Source: Streptomyces venezuelae (GTDB taxonomy: Bacteria; Actinomycetota; Actinomycetes; Streptomycetales; Streptomycetaceae). From it: a stretch of 64,000 nt of DNA. Location of the stretch: positions 7,868,501-7,932,500 of the forward strand of contig NZ_CP029194.1 in assembly GCF_008642375.1 (NCBI RefSeq). Direction: 5' to 3'. The notes beneath the pieces were generated by a model that was not told the origin of the DNA, made no database searches, and saw only the letters and a list, made by a program, of their open reading frames with translations. Every line of letters starts with the position of its first letter. Position 1 is the first letter of the stretch. This document shows, in pieces, positions 40,257-49,066 of the stretch. Made by a program: the position numbers and the translations under genes.

Positions 40257-42281
40257 TCACGCCAGTGCCTCCCCTTCACCGAGGAGGGCGCCGGGCTTGC
40301 TCGGTGTGCCTTCGCCCCGGGTGGGCTGGGCCGGTACCGAAGGGTTCGCGAACTGGCGGGCCTGCAGCTCGTACGCCTCCCGGAACGCACCCGTGCTCGT
40401 GGCGGGGTCCATGAGCTGGGCGAACGTGCCGTGCTCGACGACCCGGCCCTCGTCCAGGACGTAGATCAGGTCGGCGTGGCGCACGCTGTGGAGGCGGTGC
40501 GTGATCAGGACCGTGGTCTGGCCCGTACCGGCGAGTCGGTGGATCTGGTCGAAGACGCGCTGTTCGGCGGCCGGGTCGAGGGCGCTCGTCGGCTCGTCGA
40601 CGATCAGCACCTGGCCGTTGCGGGCCTTGCTCCGGGCCAGGCCGAACGCCTGCCACTGTCCGCCGGAGAGCTCCTGCCCGCCCCGGTAGCCGCGGGCCAG
40701 CAGCGTGCTCAGACCGCGCGGCAGCCCCCTGACGACCTCGTCGGCCCCGGCGTACGCGGCCGCGGCCTCGATGGCCGTGTCGTCCATCGGGACGCTGCTG
40801 CGGCCGATGCCGATGTTCACCCGGGCGGTGAAGGGCCACCGCTGGAAGTCCTGCGCGACCATCGCCACGCGCGAGAAGATCCGGGCCCGGCACGCGTCGG
40901 CGGCGCTGACGTCACCCCACAGGACCCGCCCGGAGGCGGGCAGGTGCAGGCCGCACAGGAGCTTCGAGACCGTCGACTTGCCCGATCCGTTCCTCCCCAC
41001 CAGGGCCACCGTCCTGCCGCGCGGAATGACCAGGTCCACCTCCCGCAGGGACGGTTCGTCGGCGCCGTGGTACGAGAAGGAGACCTTCTCGAAGCGGATC
41101 GCGTCGAAGTCGTCCGGCACATCGACCCCCGTCTCCGGGATCGCACGCCGCTCCGCCTCGGCGCACAGCCGCTCCAGGTCGGCGACGAACAGGGACTCCT
41201 CCTGGATGTCGGTGACCCGCAGCACCAGGTCGGTGATGCTCGCCGAACCGGCCCGGATCGCCAGGACCGCGGTGCCGCCGACCGCGAGCGCCATCTGCCC
41301 GTTCCACAGCAGCAGACCGAGCACGCCGTACGCGGCCACCGTCGCCACACCGCGGGCCCCGTCGGCGAGCAGCCCCGTACGGGCCGCCACCCAGGCGAGA
41401 CGGGTCTGCTCCCGCTCGCTCGTCTCCGCCATGCCCCGGAAGTGCTCCAGCAGGAACGGCCCCACGTCATGGACCCGGACCTCACCTGCCGCCTGCTGGT
41501 CGATCAGCAGGCGACTGATCAGCTGCGCCGCCCGAGCGTGCTGGACGAACCGGTGCCAGCTCGCATACCGCGCGCGAGCCATCGTCAACGCCCCCCACGC
41601 GCTGGGCAGCGCCATGGCGACCAGCAGCGGCAGGAGCGCCCAGTGCAGCACCGTCAGTACGCTCGCGGCGGCGATCAGCGAGATCGCCGAGGCGACCACG
41701 GCCGTGCAGTAGCCCACCATCCGCCGGGCCCCGTCGGCGCCCCACTGCGCCGAGTCCATCAGCTTGTGGAACGCGTCGTCCTCGATGGCGTCCATCTCGA
41801 CCCGGGCGACCAGACTCAGGTACCGCTCGGTGGCGACCCGCTGGACCTTGGGCTCCAGGACGCCCGTGGAGGCGGTCGACGCCGACTTCAGCAGCGAGGA
41901 GACGACCGACAGCACCGATACGAGCACCAGCGCCGGCACGGACCCCCGTAGCCGATCGGCCAGGGTCCCGGCCGCCAGCAGCTCGGTCAGGAGCGCGTTC
42001 ACCGCGACCAGCGTGAACGCCTGCGCCAGACCCCGGCCGAACTCGCTGACCGCCACCGTGTACAGGGCTCTCCGGTCGGCCTGCCTCGCCAGCCGGACGG
42101 CGACGGCGACCTGTCGGGGGAAGCTGACGGCCATGCTCCACATGCCCAGCTTCACCCAGGTCCCGCGGTACTGGTTCCACCCCTGGTCGTAGTCGAGCCG
42201 ACCGCCGAACAGGAGCTCCTCGGAGGCCGAATGGGTCTCCGCCCCGGTTGTGGACGACGCGTCGTCCGCGGTGCTCGTCAT
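40257..42281 (-). CDS. ABC transporter, fused membrane and ATPase domains (exporter type)
   Basis: A 674-residue half-transporter. The N-terminal region (about 1-60) is polar, with FGGRLDYDQGWNQYRGTWVKLG typical of Streptomyces exporters of this type. The membrane domain (about 70-330) has roughly four to six helices. The ATPase domain (about 390-650) shows Walker A ALVGRNGSGKST, the Q-loop MVAQDFQ, signature ELSGGQW, Walker B VLIVDEPTSALD and H-loop LITHRL. The ATG at 42281 has GAGGTG upstream; GTG at 42290 is an alternative. No peptidase or biosynthetic partner is adjacent, so the cargo (lipid, peptide or drug) is open. Confidence 0.85.
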   Translation of the reverse strand: MTSTADDASSTTGAETHSASEELLFGGRLDYDQGWNQYRGTWVKLGMWSMAVSFPRQVAVAVRLARQADRRALYTVAVSEFGRGLAQAFTLVAVNALLTELLAAGTLADRLRGSVPALVLVSVLSVVSSLLKSASTASTGVLEPKVQRVATERYLSLVARVEMDAIEDDAFHKLMDSAQWGADGARRMVGYCTAVVASAISLIAAASVLTVLHWALLPLLVAMALPSAWGALTMARARYASWHRFVQHARAAQLISRLLIDQQAAGEVRVHDVGPFLLEHFRGMAETSEREQTRLAWVAARTGLLADGARGVATVAAYGVLGLLLWNGQMALAVGGTAVLAIRAGSASITDLVLRVTDIQEESLFVADLERLCAEAERRAIPETGVDVPDDFDAIRFEKVSFSYHGADEPSLREVDLVIPRGRTVALVGRNGSGKSTVSKLLCGLHLPASGRVLWGDVSAADACRARIFSRVAMVAQDFQRWPFTARVNIGIGRSSVPMDDTAIEAAAAYAGADEVVRGLPRGLSTLLARGYRGGQELSGGQWQAFGLARSKARNGQVLIVDEPTSALDPAAEQRVFDQIHRLAGTGQTTVLITHRLHSVRHADLIYVLDEGRVVEHGTFAQLMDPATSTGAFREAYELQARQFANPSVPAQPTRGEGTPSKPGALLGEGEALA

Positions 42282-42758
42282 GCCCCCCACCTCGTATACG
42301 GGCGTGCCGCGAGCAAGGCGCCGGCGCGAAGGAGGGCAGGGAGGGGAGTCGTCACAGCGGGAAGGGGGTACACGGCGGCCTCCGGGAGGTAGTGGTCTGG
42401 GGTGTCGCGGCGTTCAACGACCCACTCGCCGGTTTCGAACACACGTGTTTCGGACGGGGCGCGAACCCCATGAGCAGGCGAATGTGCGTTCGTGCCGGGT
42501 ACATCGACCCTTGCCGTCCGTGACCCGAGGCGGGCGACCGTGGTGGCCGAAACGCCGATGACGACCTACGGCTCACGACTTCCGGCTTGCGACTCACACC
42601 TTGCGACTCGCGACTGACGGGGCATCGCCGTGATCGGCCGGACAGGTCACGACCCGTCCGCCTCGTCGCGCGCGTCTCATCGAAAGTCCTATTTGTCTGC
42701 AAATATTCGTTCTCCGGGAACTCGTCCTCTCGGGACCTTCGGCGCTAGGAGATGTCTG
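42282..42758. promoter_or_regulatory. Divergent intergenic region with AT-rich inverted repeat
   Basis: 477 nt with no convincing gene. About 42560-42615 has degenerate direct repeats of TTGCGACTC(AC). At 42690-42705 the inverted repeat TATTTG-TCTG-CAAATA stands in an AT-rich island shortly before the methyltransferase gene and looks like an operator or core promoter element. Confidence 0.45.
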
Positions 42759-43550
42759 ATGGGTGTTGTCTCTACGAGTGCTTACGGCGAGTGGTTCTAC
42801 GCCGGCCAGCAGGACGGTTCGCGGCGCTCCGCCGAGCGCGTGCTGCCGTTGGTGTTCGATCTCGTCAGGCCGGCGAGCGTCGTGGACGTCGGGTGCGGCA
42901 CCGGTTCCTGGCTCGCCACCGCCCAGCACCTGGGAGTGGACGAGATCCTGGGCGTCGACGGACCCTGGGTGTCCCCCGAGGCGCTCCACATCCCCCCGCA
43001 GTGCTTCATGAAGCAGGACCTCAGCAGCCCGCTGCGCCTGGATCGGCGCTTCGACCTGGCAATGTGCATGGAAGCTGCCGAGCACTTCGACGAGTCCCGC
43101 GCCGACTCCCTGGTCGCGGACCTGTGTGCCATGTCGGACGTCGTCCTGTTCTCCGCCGCGATCCCCGGCCAGACCGGAACGGACCATCGCAACGAGCAGT
43201 GGCCGCCGTACTGGCGCGAGCGCTTCGAGCAGTGGGGGTACGAGCTCGTCGACTGCCTGCGTACCCGCTTGTGGGACGACCACGCGATCGAGCCCTGGTA
43301 CGCGCAGAACGCCTTGCTCTACGTCAGCGGCGAGCGGCTCGCCGCCGACGAGCGGCTTCGGGCGGCGGCCGCCGAGAACGGCAGGATGCCGCTGTGCACC
43401 GTCCATCCGGGCGTACTCGCGCTGTTCTCCGCCCCGTACGCGCCCGCGGTGCCCGAACCCGCCGAACGCCGGGGCGCACCGCGGAGGTTCATCGGTCCCG
43501 CCGATCTGCGTTCCCGGTGCGACATCGCGGAGCCGGCGGTGCGGGCCTGA
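42759..43550 (+). CDS. Class I SAM-dependent methyltransferase
   Basis: A 263-residue methyltransferase. The N-terminus MGVVSTSAYGEWFYAGQQDGSRRSAERVLP is followed by motif I ASVVDVGCGTGSWLATAQHLG, acidic loop ILGVDGPWV, motif IV FDLAMCMEAAEHFDESRADSLV, and FSAAIPGQTGTDHRNEQWPPYW. That set is typical of methyltransferases of the Methyltransf_23 type in capsule or glycan clusters. ATG at 42759 with AGGAG close upstream. It stands alone here and its substrate is unknown. Confidence 0.78.
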   Translation: MGVVSTSAYGEWFYAGQQDGSRRSAERVLPLVFDLVRPASVVDVGCGTGSWLATAQHLGVDEILGVDGPWVSPEALHIPPQCFMKQDLSSPLRLDRRFDLAMCMEAAEHFDESRADSLVADLCAMSDVVLFSAAIPGQTGTDHRNEQWPPYWRERFEQWGYELVDCLRTRLWDDHAIEPWYAQNALLYVSGERLAADERLRAAAAENGRMPLCTVHPGVLALFSAPYAPAVPEPAERRGAPRRFIGPADLRSRCDIAEPAVRA

Positions 43551-43639
43551 GCCGACACTCGGACAGGCGTCCGACAGGCCGGCAGGAGTACCCGGTTGGG
43601 TGACTGCGCCCCTGGGTGGGCAGAGGCAAGATCATCTGC

Positions 43640-44812
43640 ATGAGAGCTTCCCTGACGCGCCGCGCGTGCGCCGTAGCCCTGCTCGTGACGTCGACGCTCG
43701 CCCCCGCGGTGGCCGTGGCCGCCCAACCCGGAGGAAACGAACGGCAGTCGGGGCGTGCGGCAGCGCACGCCCGTCTGCTCGGTGAGAAGATCGTTCCGCA
43801 CAAGCTCGACTTCCGCGGCACCACCGTCGGCGGCTTCTCCGGTGTCGACCGCAACCGGTGCACCGGGGAGTACGTGTTCCTCAGCGACGACCGCTCGCAG
43901 TTGCAGCCCGCCCGCTTCTACACCGCCAAGCTGGACGTGGACGCGGCCGGCGTGCACTCCGTCGACTTCACCGGTACGCACCCGCTCCTCCAGCCCGACG
44001 GCTCGACGTACCCGGCGCCCTCCGTCGGCGACGGCAAGGCCATCGATCCGGAGGAGATCCGGGTCGATCCGCGCACCTGCGACTACTGGTGGGCGCAGGA
44101 GGGCGACCGGCCCAGGGCGGTCGGCGCCGGACCGGTGATCCAGCCTTCGATCCAGTTCGCCGGCCCCACCGGCGCCTACCTCGGCCGGTTGCCGCTGCCG
44201 TCGAACTACGAGATCACCATGGAGGAGCGCGGTCCGCGCCGGAACCAGGCGATCGAGGCGATCACCTTCGGCTCCCAGGGCCGAGTGGTGACCAGCGCGG
44301 TCGAGGGCCCGCTGATCCAGGACGGCCCGGTGCCCGACCTGGAGAACGGCGCTCTTGTCAGGGTCACGCGGCAGACCCGCGAGGGCGGGGTGCTCGGCCA
44401 GTTCGCGTACCCCCTCGAGAAGATCTTCGCCCCGTCCGACCCGACCAGCCCCTGGGGCCCGGACACCGGGGTCCCGTCCCTCCTCGCCTTTCCCGACAAC
44501 CCCAACCGCTACCTCGTCCTCGAGCGCACCTGGGTCGCCGGATCGGGATACAAGATTCGTCTCTACGACGCCACCACCCGTGGCGCGACCGATGTCCAGG
44601 GGATGGAGTCGCTGGCAGGACAGCCCGTCGTGGCGATGCGCAAGAAGCTCGTCGCGGACTTCGACACCCTGGGGCTCTCCACCGTGGACAACACCGAAGG
44701 CATGACGTGGGGCCCGGAACTGCCTTCCGGCGAGCGGTCGCTGATCCTGGTCAGCGACGACAACTTCGTCTCGGACGCGGTCACCCAGATCGTCGCGCTC
44801 GCCATCCGCTGA
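43640..44812 (+). CDS. Secreted esterase-like phytase-family protein
   Basis: A 390-residue secreted protein (signal peptide about 1-28, MRASLTRRACAVALLVTSTL then APAVAVAAQ). The mature part is the phytase-like esterase domain: FRGTTVGGFSGVDRNRCTGEYVFLSDDRS, IDPEEIRVDPRTCDYWWAQEGD, RRNQAIEAITF, YLVLERTWVAGSGYKIRLY, DNTEGMTWGP and LILVSDDNF. Conserved Glu/Asp/Asn residues form a calcium-type propeller site. A GTG at 43616 would add 8 residues; the ATG at 43640 fits the signal peptide better. It likely acts on phosphate or phospho-ester substrates outside the cell, but the substrate is untested. Confidence 0.8.
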   Translation: MRASLTRRACAVALLVTSTLAPAVAVAAQPGGNERQSGRAAAHARLLGEKIVPHKLDFRGTTVGGFSGVDRNRCTGEYVFLSDDRSQLQPARFYTAKLDVDAAGVHSVDFTGTHPLLQPDGSTYPAPSVGDGKAIDPEEIRVDPRTCDYWWAQEGDRPRAVGAGPVIQPSIQFAGPTGAYLGRLPLPSNYEITMEERGPRRNQAIEAITFGSQGRVVTSAVEGPLIQDGPVPDLENGALVRVTRQTREGGVLGQFAYPLEKIFAPSDPTSPWGPDTGVPSLLAFPDNPNRYLVLERTWVAGSGYKIRLYDATTRGATDVQGMESLAGQPVVAMRKKLVADFDTLGLSTVDNTEGMTWGPELPSGERSLILVSDDNFVSDAVTQIVALAIR

Positions 44813-44877
44813 CCATGACGAGTGCGTGACGCGCGGGGCCGGCCGACACCGGCCCCGCGACAGCGCCGTGAGATCAC

Positions 44878-44941
44878 GCTATGATGCGCGGTATCACCGA
44901 AGCCTTCCCGGGCGGACACATGTCCCTGGGGAGGCTTTTTT
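44878..44941 (+). terminator. Rho-independent terminator with a promoter-like -10 directly upstream
   Basis: A 10-bp stem with one wobble (44900-44909 with 44928-44937) followed by six T residues (44936-44941) is the most canonical terminator in the window. TATGAT (44880-44885) lies just upstream and resembles a -10 element, so a transcript of only about 50 nt could start near 44891 and end here. Otherwise it terminates the phytase-like gene that ends at 44812. Confidence 0.75.
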
Positions 44942-45069
44942 CATGCCCAGCCGGCAAACAGCACGAGGGCATGTTCGCCCTTCCCGGGCGTTCCCGTCGC
45001 ACCGACCACTGAATTCGGCATACCCATAACCGTGCTTGAGGGGTCGGTGCCCTGTATCGAAGGAGTGCC

Positions 45070-45726
45070 ATGTCAGACGTTTCCGTGCGCCTCGCGACCG
45101 TTGACGACCGTCCTGCCGTCGAGCGGCTGTGGCTCATGTTCCGCCATGACATGTCGGAGTTCAGCGAGGTGCTTCCCTTCCCTGACGGCACCTTCCGCAA
45201 GGAGAGGCTTGAGGCCGCCTTCACGGAGGCCGGTTGGGCTCCGTACCTGCTGACCAGCGGCGATCGACCTGTCGGTCTCGCCCTCGTTCGTGGTCTGGCC
45301 GAGCCGACGCGCGTGCTGAACAGCTTCTTCGTGGTGCGTGGAGCCCGCCGGGCGGGCATCGGCCTGAGCGCCGTCCAGCAGGTCGTCGCCTGCCACCCGG
45401 GGCGATGGGAAGTGGCCTTCCAGGACGCCAACGCCGCTGCGGTCCGCTTCTGGAGGCGGGTCGCGACCGAGGTCGCAGGCGAGGCATGGTCCGAAGAGCG
45501 CAGGCCCGTTCCCGGCCGTCCGGACCTGCCGCCCGACGTCTGGATCTCGTTCCGCGCCGACGCCGACGCCGACGCCGACATCCGTCCTTGCGGAGGGAGT
45601 GCGGAACCGCCCTGTCAGAGAAGCCCTTCGACCGCGTACAGCGTGCCGAGTCCTACGGCCAGGGAGCCGAGGAGCACGCGCAGGAAGGTGTCCGGCATGC
45701 GCGGTTGGAGGCGCGCTCCGAGGTAG
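45070..45726 (+). CDS. GNAT-family N-acetyltransferase with a repeat-extended C-terminus
   Basis: A 218-residue protein. The GNAT core (about 1-160) includes VRLATVDDRPAVERLWLMFRHDMSEF, a acetyl-CoA binding region RRAGIGLSAVQQVV (RxxGxG), and AVRFWRRVATEV. After DVWISFRA, where this family normally ends, a GCCGAC repeat (45557-45580, ADADADAD) leads into a tail of about 45 residues rich in Arg/Ser/Pro that runs 112 nt into the convergent TauE gene. The tail is probably a frame accident at the repeat. ATG at 45070 after AAGGAG. Substrate unknown. Confidence 0.78.
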   Translation: MSDVSVRLATVDDRPAVERLWLMFRHDMSEFSEVLPFPDGTFRKERLEAAFTEAGWAPYLLTSGDRPVGLALVRGLAEPTRVLNSFFVVRGARRAGIGLSAVQQVVACHPGRWEVAFQDANAAAVRFWRRVATEVAGEAWSEERRPVPGRPDLPPDVWISFRADADADADIRPCGGSAEPPCQRSPSTAYSVPSPTAREPRSTRRKVSGMRGWRRAPR

Positions 45727-46400
45727 CCGCCGATGAGTCCGCCCAGACCGCAGGCCAGTCCGAGCGGCCAGTCGGGTGCGATGCTGCCGCTGTGCGTCAC
45801 GGACAGCAGGGCGTAGGTGCAGGCGCCGACGACCGACGTGGCGAAGGTGGAGGCGAGCGTGGCGGGCGCGACGGTGGAGACGGGGACGCCGCGACCGACG
45901 AGGACGGGGCCGAGTATGGACCCGCCGCCGATGCCGTAGACGCCTCCCACGACCCCGACCGCGAGCGCCATCGACGCGACCGTCCGAGGCGCGGGTCCGG
46001 GCCTGGGGGTCGCCGTGTGCGCCGGGCGGAGGGTTCTGACGATGAGCCACACGCCGAGCGGCAGCATCAGCGCGGCGATCAGGAGGCGGAAGACGCGCGG
46101 CCCCGGCAGCGCGAACACGCGGATGATCGCGCCGAGGACGACACCGGGCAGGGAGCCCAGCACCAGGAGGCGGACGAGCGGCCCGGTCAGAGCGCCGTCT
46201 CGCCGGTAGCGCAGCAGGGCGCCGGGCCCTGCCACCACGTTGTAGAGGAGGTTCGTGGGAGTGACGGCGGGACTGGGCACGGCGAAGACGCTGAGCTGCA
46301 CCGGGAGCAGGAACACGGCCCCGGAGACTCCGACCGGTGCCGTCACGACGGCTGTCAGCAGCCCGACCGTCAGGCCGGCGACGCCGAGCCCCCACTCCAC
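45615..46400 (-). CDS. TauE/SafE-family membrane exporter
   Basis: A 261-residue membrane protein with about 8 helices, in two related halves. The family signatures are PTNLLYNVVAGPGALLRYRRDG and, in the second half, VGGVYGIGGGSILGPVLVGRGVP and TFATSVVGA. TauE/SafE proteins export sulfite, sulfoacetate or other small anions. The GTG start at 46400 sits at a gene edge with weak ribosome-binding sequence (CAGGTGGAG). It converges with, and overlaps by 112 nt, the GNAT gene. Confidence 0.85.
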   Translation of the reverse strand: MEWGLGVAGLTVGLLTAVVTAPVGVSGAVFLLPVQLSVFAVPSPAVTPTNLLYNVVAGPGALLRYRRDGALTGPLVRLLVLGSLPGVVLGAIIRVFALPGPRVFRLLIAALMLPLGVWLIVRTLRPAHTATPRPGPAPRTVASMALAVGVVGGVYGIGGGSILGPVLVGRGVPVSTVAPATLASTFATSVVGACTYALLSVTHSGSIAPDWPLGLACGLGGLIGGYLGARLQPRMPDTFLRVLLGSLAVGLGTLYAVEGLL

Positions 46401-46514
46401 CTGACACCCCCTCAGGAGGCCTGTCGGCGTGATGCCGCTCGACCTCCGCGACAGCCTAGACGGTGGGGTTCCGTAGGGATCGGGAGGAGTGTTGTCGGTC
46501 CGTTCGCGTGCGGA

Positions 46515-47423
46515 TCAGAGGCCGGGAGGGCAGGCCACCAGCAGGGGCAGAAGCGGCACGGCGACGGCGGCCGAGGCCATGGATCCCCGGAGGGCGGGGT
46601 GCGGAGCCCGGTGCGGGCCCAGGATGCGCTTCATGCGGAGCAGCGCCGTCGACCCGCCCACCGCGAAGGCACCCTCGGGAGCGCGGCCGGCGGCCATCTC
46701 GTACATCGCGGTCGCGAGGACCTCGCGGGGGTGGCGGCGCAGGGCGCCGTCGTCCGCGATCATCTCCAGCAGGACGGCCGTCTGCTCCCGCCCGTGGCGT
46801 GCCAGCGGCAGCCGGCGGAAGACGGTGGCGAACCCGTCCGCGGCGGCGAGCAGCAGATGGTGGCGGCCCGCGACGTGCGCCCGCTCGTGGTCGAGGACGG
46901 CGTCCAACTGTTCCTCCGTGAGCAGCCGGACGGCGGCGTCGCTGACGACGATGCGCGAGCGGAAGCCCGGCAGGCAGTACGCCCCCGGGGTGGAGTGGGG
47001 GAGCACGGTGACGTGGAGCCGGTCGCAGCGCGTGCCCACCAGGTCGAGCCGGTCCCGGTGGCGTGCGCGGATGAGCGTCGTGCGGGCGAGATGAAAGAGG
47101 AAGGACCCGACGAAGGCGGTGACGACGGCGAGTGGCATGGCGACGGCCAGGCGGTCCGCCGTGGTGGGGTCGGGCCCGGCCGCCTCCGTGCCCAGACCGC
47201 AGGCGTGGAGCAGCCCCAGGAGCCCCGCGTGCAGATGCTCCGTCGGCGCCGCGAGCTGGGTGGCCGCGAGCGCCACCGTGAGCGTGAACGACATCATCAG
47301 GGCGAGCCACACGGCCGCGCCCAGCGCGGGCGCGCGGTACGGCCAGGCGCTGCGTGTCATGAGGCGCGGCGCCGCGACACCCACGACGGCCGCGTACGCC
47401 AGCAGGGCGGGGGCCGCGTTCAC
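46515..47423 (-). CDS. M56-family membrane metallopeptidase (BlaR1-like, without sensor domain)
   Basis: A 302-residue membrane protein with about four helices (LLAYAAVVGVAAPRLM; LALMMSFTLTVALAATQL; VVTAFVGSFLFHLAR; one near the end). The zinc protease motif is LDHERAHVAGRHH (HExxH variant HERAH). The extracellular penicillin-binding sensor of BlaR1 is absent. GTG at 47423 overlaps the stop of the upstream BlaI-type gene as GTGA. The pair forms a minimal protease-repressor module; whether it senses beta-lactams is unknown. Confidence 0.82.
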   Translation of the reverse strand: MNAAPALLAYAAVVGVAAPRLMTRSAWPYRAPALGAAVWLALMMSFTLTVALAATQLAAPTEHLHAGLLGLLHACGLGTEAAGPDPTTADRLAVAMPLAVVTAFVGSFLFHLARTTLIRARHRDRLDLVGTRCDRLHVTVLPHSTPGAYCLPGFRSRIVVSDAAVRLLTEEQLDAVLDHERAHVAGRHHLLLAAADGFATVFRRLPLARHGREQTAVLLEMIADDGALRRHPREVLATAMYEMAAGRAPEGAFAVGGSTALLRMKRILGPHRAPHPALRGSMASAAVAVPLLPLLVACPPGL

Positions 47424-47788
47424 TCCTTCGCCCGCCGTTCGACATCGCGGAGGGCCTTGCGCAGGGCCGCGATCTCGTCGGCGTCGAGGTTCTCCACGAA
47501 CTGGGCCAGGGCGGCCGGGCGGTCCTCGCTTGCGCCCAGGCCGTCCTCCATGAGCGCCGCCGCGTAGGCCTCGCGGGAGGCGGTGGCCCGGTAGTGCCAG
47601 ACCCGCCCGTCGCGGGTACGCGTGAGGTGGCCCTTGTGGAAGAGGATGGTCGTGACGGTGGTCACCGTGGTGTAGGCGGCGTCCCGGTGCTCGTTGATGT
47701 CGTCGACGACCTCGCGGACGGTCGCGGGGCGGTCCCATCTCCAGAAGCGGTCCATGATCTCCGCCTCAAGCTCCCCCAGCCGACGCAT
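47420..47788 (-). CDS. BlaI/MecI-family transcriptional repressor
   Basis: A 122-residue winged-helix repressor starting MRRLGELEAEIMDRFWRWDRPATVREVVDDI, with the recognition segment YTTVTTVTTILFHKGHLTRTRDGRVWHYRA. This is the classic BlaI/MecI/CopY pattern. ATG at 47786-47788. It is translationally coupled to the M56 peptidase, which presumably cleaves or inactivates it. On the minus strand upstream, GACTACTATGC suggests a -10/operator region near 47825-47835. Confidence 0.85.
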   Translation of the reverse strand: MRRLGELEAEIMDRFWRWDRPATVREVVDDINEHRDAAYTTVTTVTTILFHKGHLTRTRDGRVWHYRATASREAYAAALMEDGLGASEDRPAALAQFVENLDADEIAALRKALRDVERRAKE

Positions 47789-47910
47789 GGGCCGTGTCCT
47801 CTCCGCTGTTCCGCACTCGGCTGCATAGTAGTCGGGCAGGTCACGGCCCTTCCCGGGCCCGCGGCTCCCGGCGCCGCCGTCCGAGTGCCCGTCGGGCCTC
47901 GGAGCCGGCG

Positions 47911-48951
47911 TCAGCCGATGCGTACGCCCCACATGAAGGGCATGCCGCTGCGGGCGATGGACTCGTAGCGCACCTGCGCGCCCGGCTTGGGGGAGTGCAG
48001 GATCTGTCCGTTGCCCGCGTAGAAGCCGACATGGCTCAGGTCGGTGCGCATGATGATCAGGTCGCCGGGCCTGAGCGCGCTCAGGGAGTCGATGCGCGTC
48101 CCGACCCCGGCCTGTGCCTGCGACGTGCGGGGTATGGACACGTCGGCCTGGCGGAACGCCCACGACGTGAGGCCGGAACAGTCGAAGGACGTCGGTCCGC
48201 TCGCGCCCCAGACGTACGGCATGCCGACCCGGCTCTTGGCCGCGGCGAAGGCTGCCGCGGCGCGCTGCGAGGCACTCGCCTCGTTGCCGAGATCGACCCG
48301 CGCGCTCGCCCGGTTCGCTCGCGCCTCCCCTTCCGCGATCCGCGCGCGTTCCTTCGCCGACAGGGTGTTGAGGAGGCGCTGCGCCTCACGCAGCTTGCCC
48401 TGGATCTCGCTCTTGCGCTTGCCCAGCTCCCGCTGGACGGCGTCGAGATCGCCCAGCTTCTCCGCCGCCTCGCTGCGCTGCTGCCGGAGCGCGCGCTGCT
48501 GGGATAGGAACTGCTGGAGGGTGACGGTCTGCCGGTCGCCGGCCCGGTCGAGGGCGGAGGCCTTCGCCAGGTAGGTGTCGGGGTCCTCGGAGAGGAGGAG
48601 CTGGAGCGCGGGATCCATGCCGCCCGAGCGGTACTGGCCGGCAGCCACCGTGCCGATCCGGTCGCGGAGTTCGTTGAGGTCGCCCTGCTTGCGGGCGGCG
48701 GCGTCCTGGAGGTTCGCCACCTGCTTCTTGAGCGCTTCGGCCTCCTCCTTGATCCCGTTGTACTTCTCGGTCGCCTGGGTCGCCTGTTCGTAGAGGCGGT
48801 CGACCTGTGCCTGCACGCCCTTCTTGGTGGGGTCAGGGAGGGGATCGGCGGAGGCCGACGGGGTGGAGAGGGCGACCGCCGCCGCGGCCGTCGCGGTGAG
48901 GACTCCGGTGCGGCGCGGGTTGGTCTGCTTCGGGCGGCGGTGGGAAGCCAC
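47911..48951 (-). CDS. Secreted NlpC/P60 peptidoglycan endopeptidase (RipA-like) with coiled coil
   Basis: A 346-residue secreted cell-wall hydrolase. The signal peptide is about 1-36 (ending STPSASA). A long coiled coil (about 40-215) is rich in Gln/Glu/Arg heptads. The C-terminal NlpC/P60 domain (about 235-346) shows the catalytic Cys C258 in SFDCSGLTSWAF, His H307 in DLSHVGFYAG and the third residue H319. It cleaves D-Glu-mDAP type stem-peptide bonds during growth or division. The GTG start at 48951 follows AAGGAG. An AT-rich palindromic element lies upstream. Confidence 0.9.
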   Translation of the reverse strand: MASHRRPKQTNPRRTGVLTATAAAAVALSTPSASADPLPDPTKKGVQAQVDRLYEQATQATEKYNGIKEEAEALKKQVANLQDAAARKQGDLNELRDRIGTVAAGQYRSGGMDPALQLLLSEDPDTYLAKASALDRAGDRQTVTLQQFLSQQRALRQQRSEAAEKLGDLDAVQRELGKRKSEIQGKLREAQRLLNTLSAKERARIAEGEARANRASARVDLGNEASASQRAAAAFAAAKSRVGMPYVWGASGPTSFDCSGLTSWAFRQADVSIPRTSQAQAGVGTRIDSLSALRPGDLIIMRTDLSHVGFYAGNGQILHSPKPGAQVRYESIARSGMPFMWGVRIG

Positions 48952-49066
48952 GGGGGAGAGCTCCTTCTTGCTCGGCCGCCGACAAGGGCTGTGCGCACAG
49001 CGGACACGGCGGCGCCTCCGCCGCCGCCCCGGGTGGGCGATCGGCCGTACGAAGGCTCCGCCGCAT

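Noticed and set aside
38808..41951. 1047-residue plus-strand frame opposite the methyltransferase, NUDIX and ABC genes
   Set aside because: Low-complexity Gly/Arg/Val-rich translation antisense to three recognisable proteins.
40257..43550. Possible natural-product gene cluster around the ABC exporter and methyltransferases
   Set aside because: No synthase, synthetase, precursor peptide or tailoring set is present; these look like independent housekeeping or accessory genes.
46515..47788. Full beta-lactamase regulatory system (blaR1-blaI-blaZ)
   Set aside because: The M56 protein lacks a penicillin-binding sensor domain and no beta-lactamase gene is adjacent, so a beta-lactam role is not claimed.
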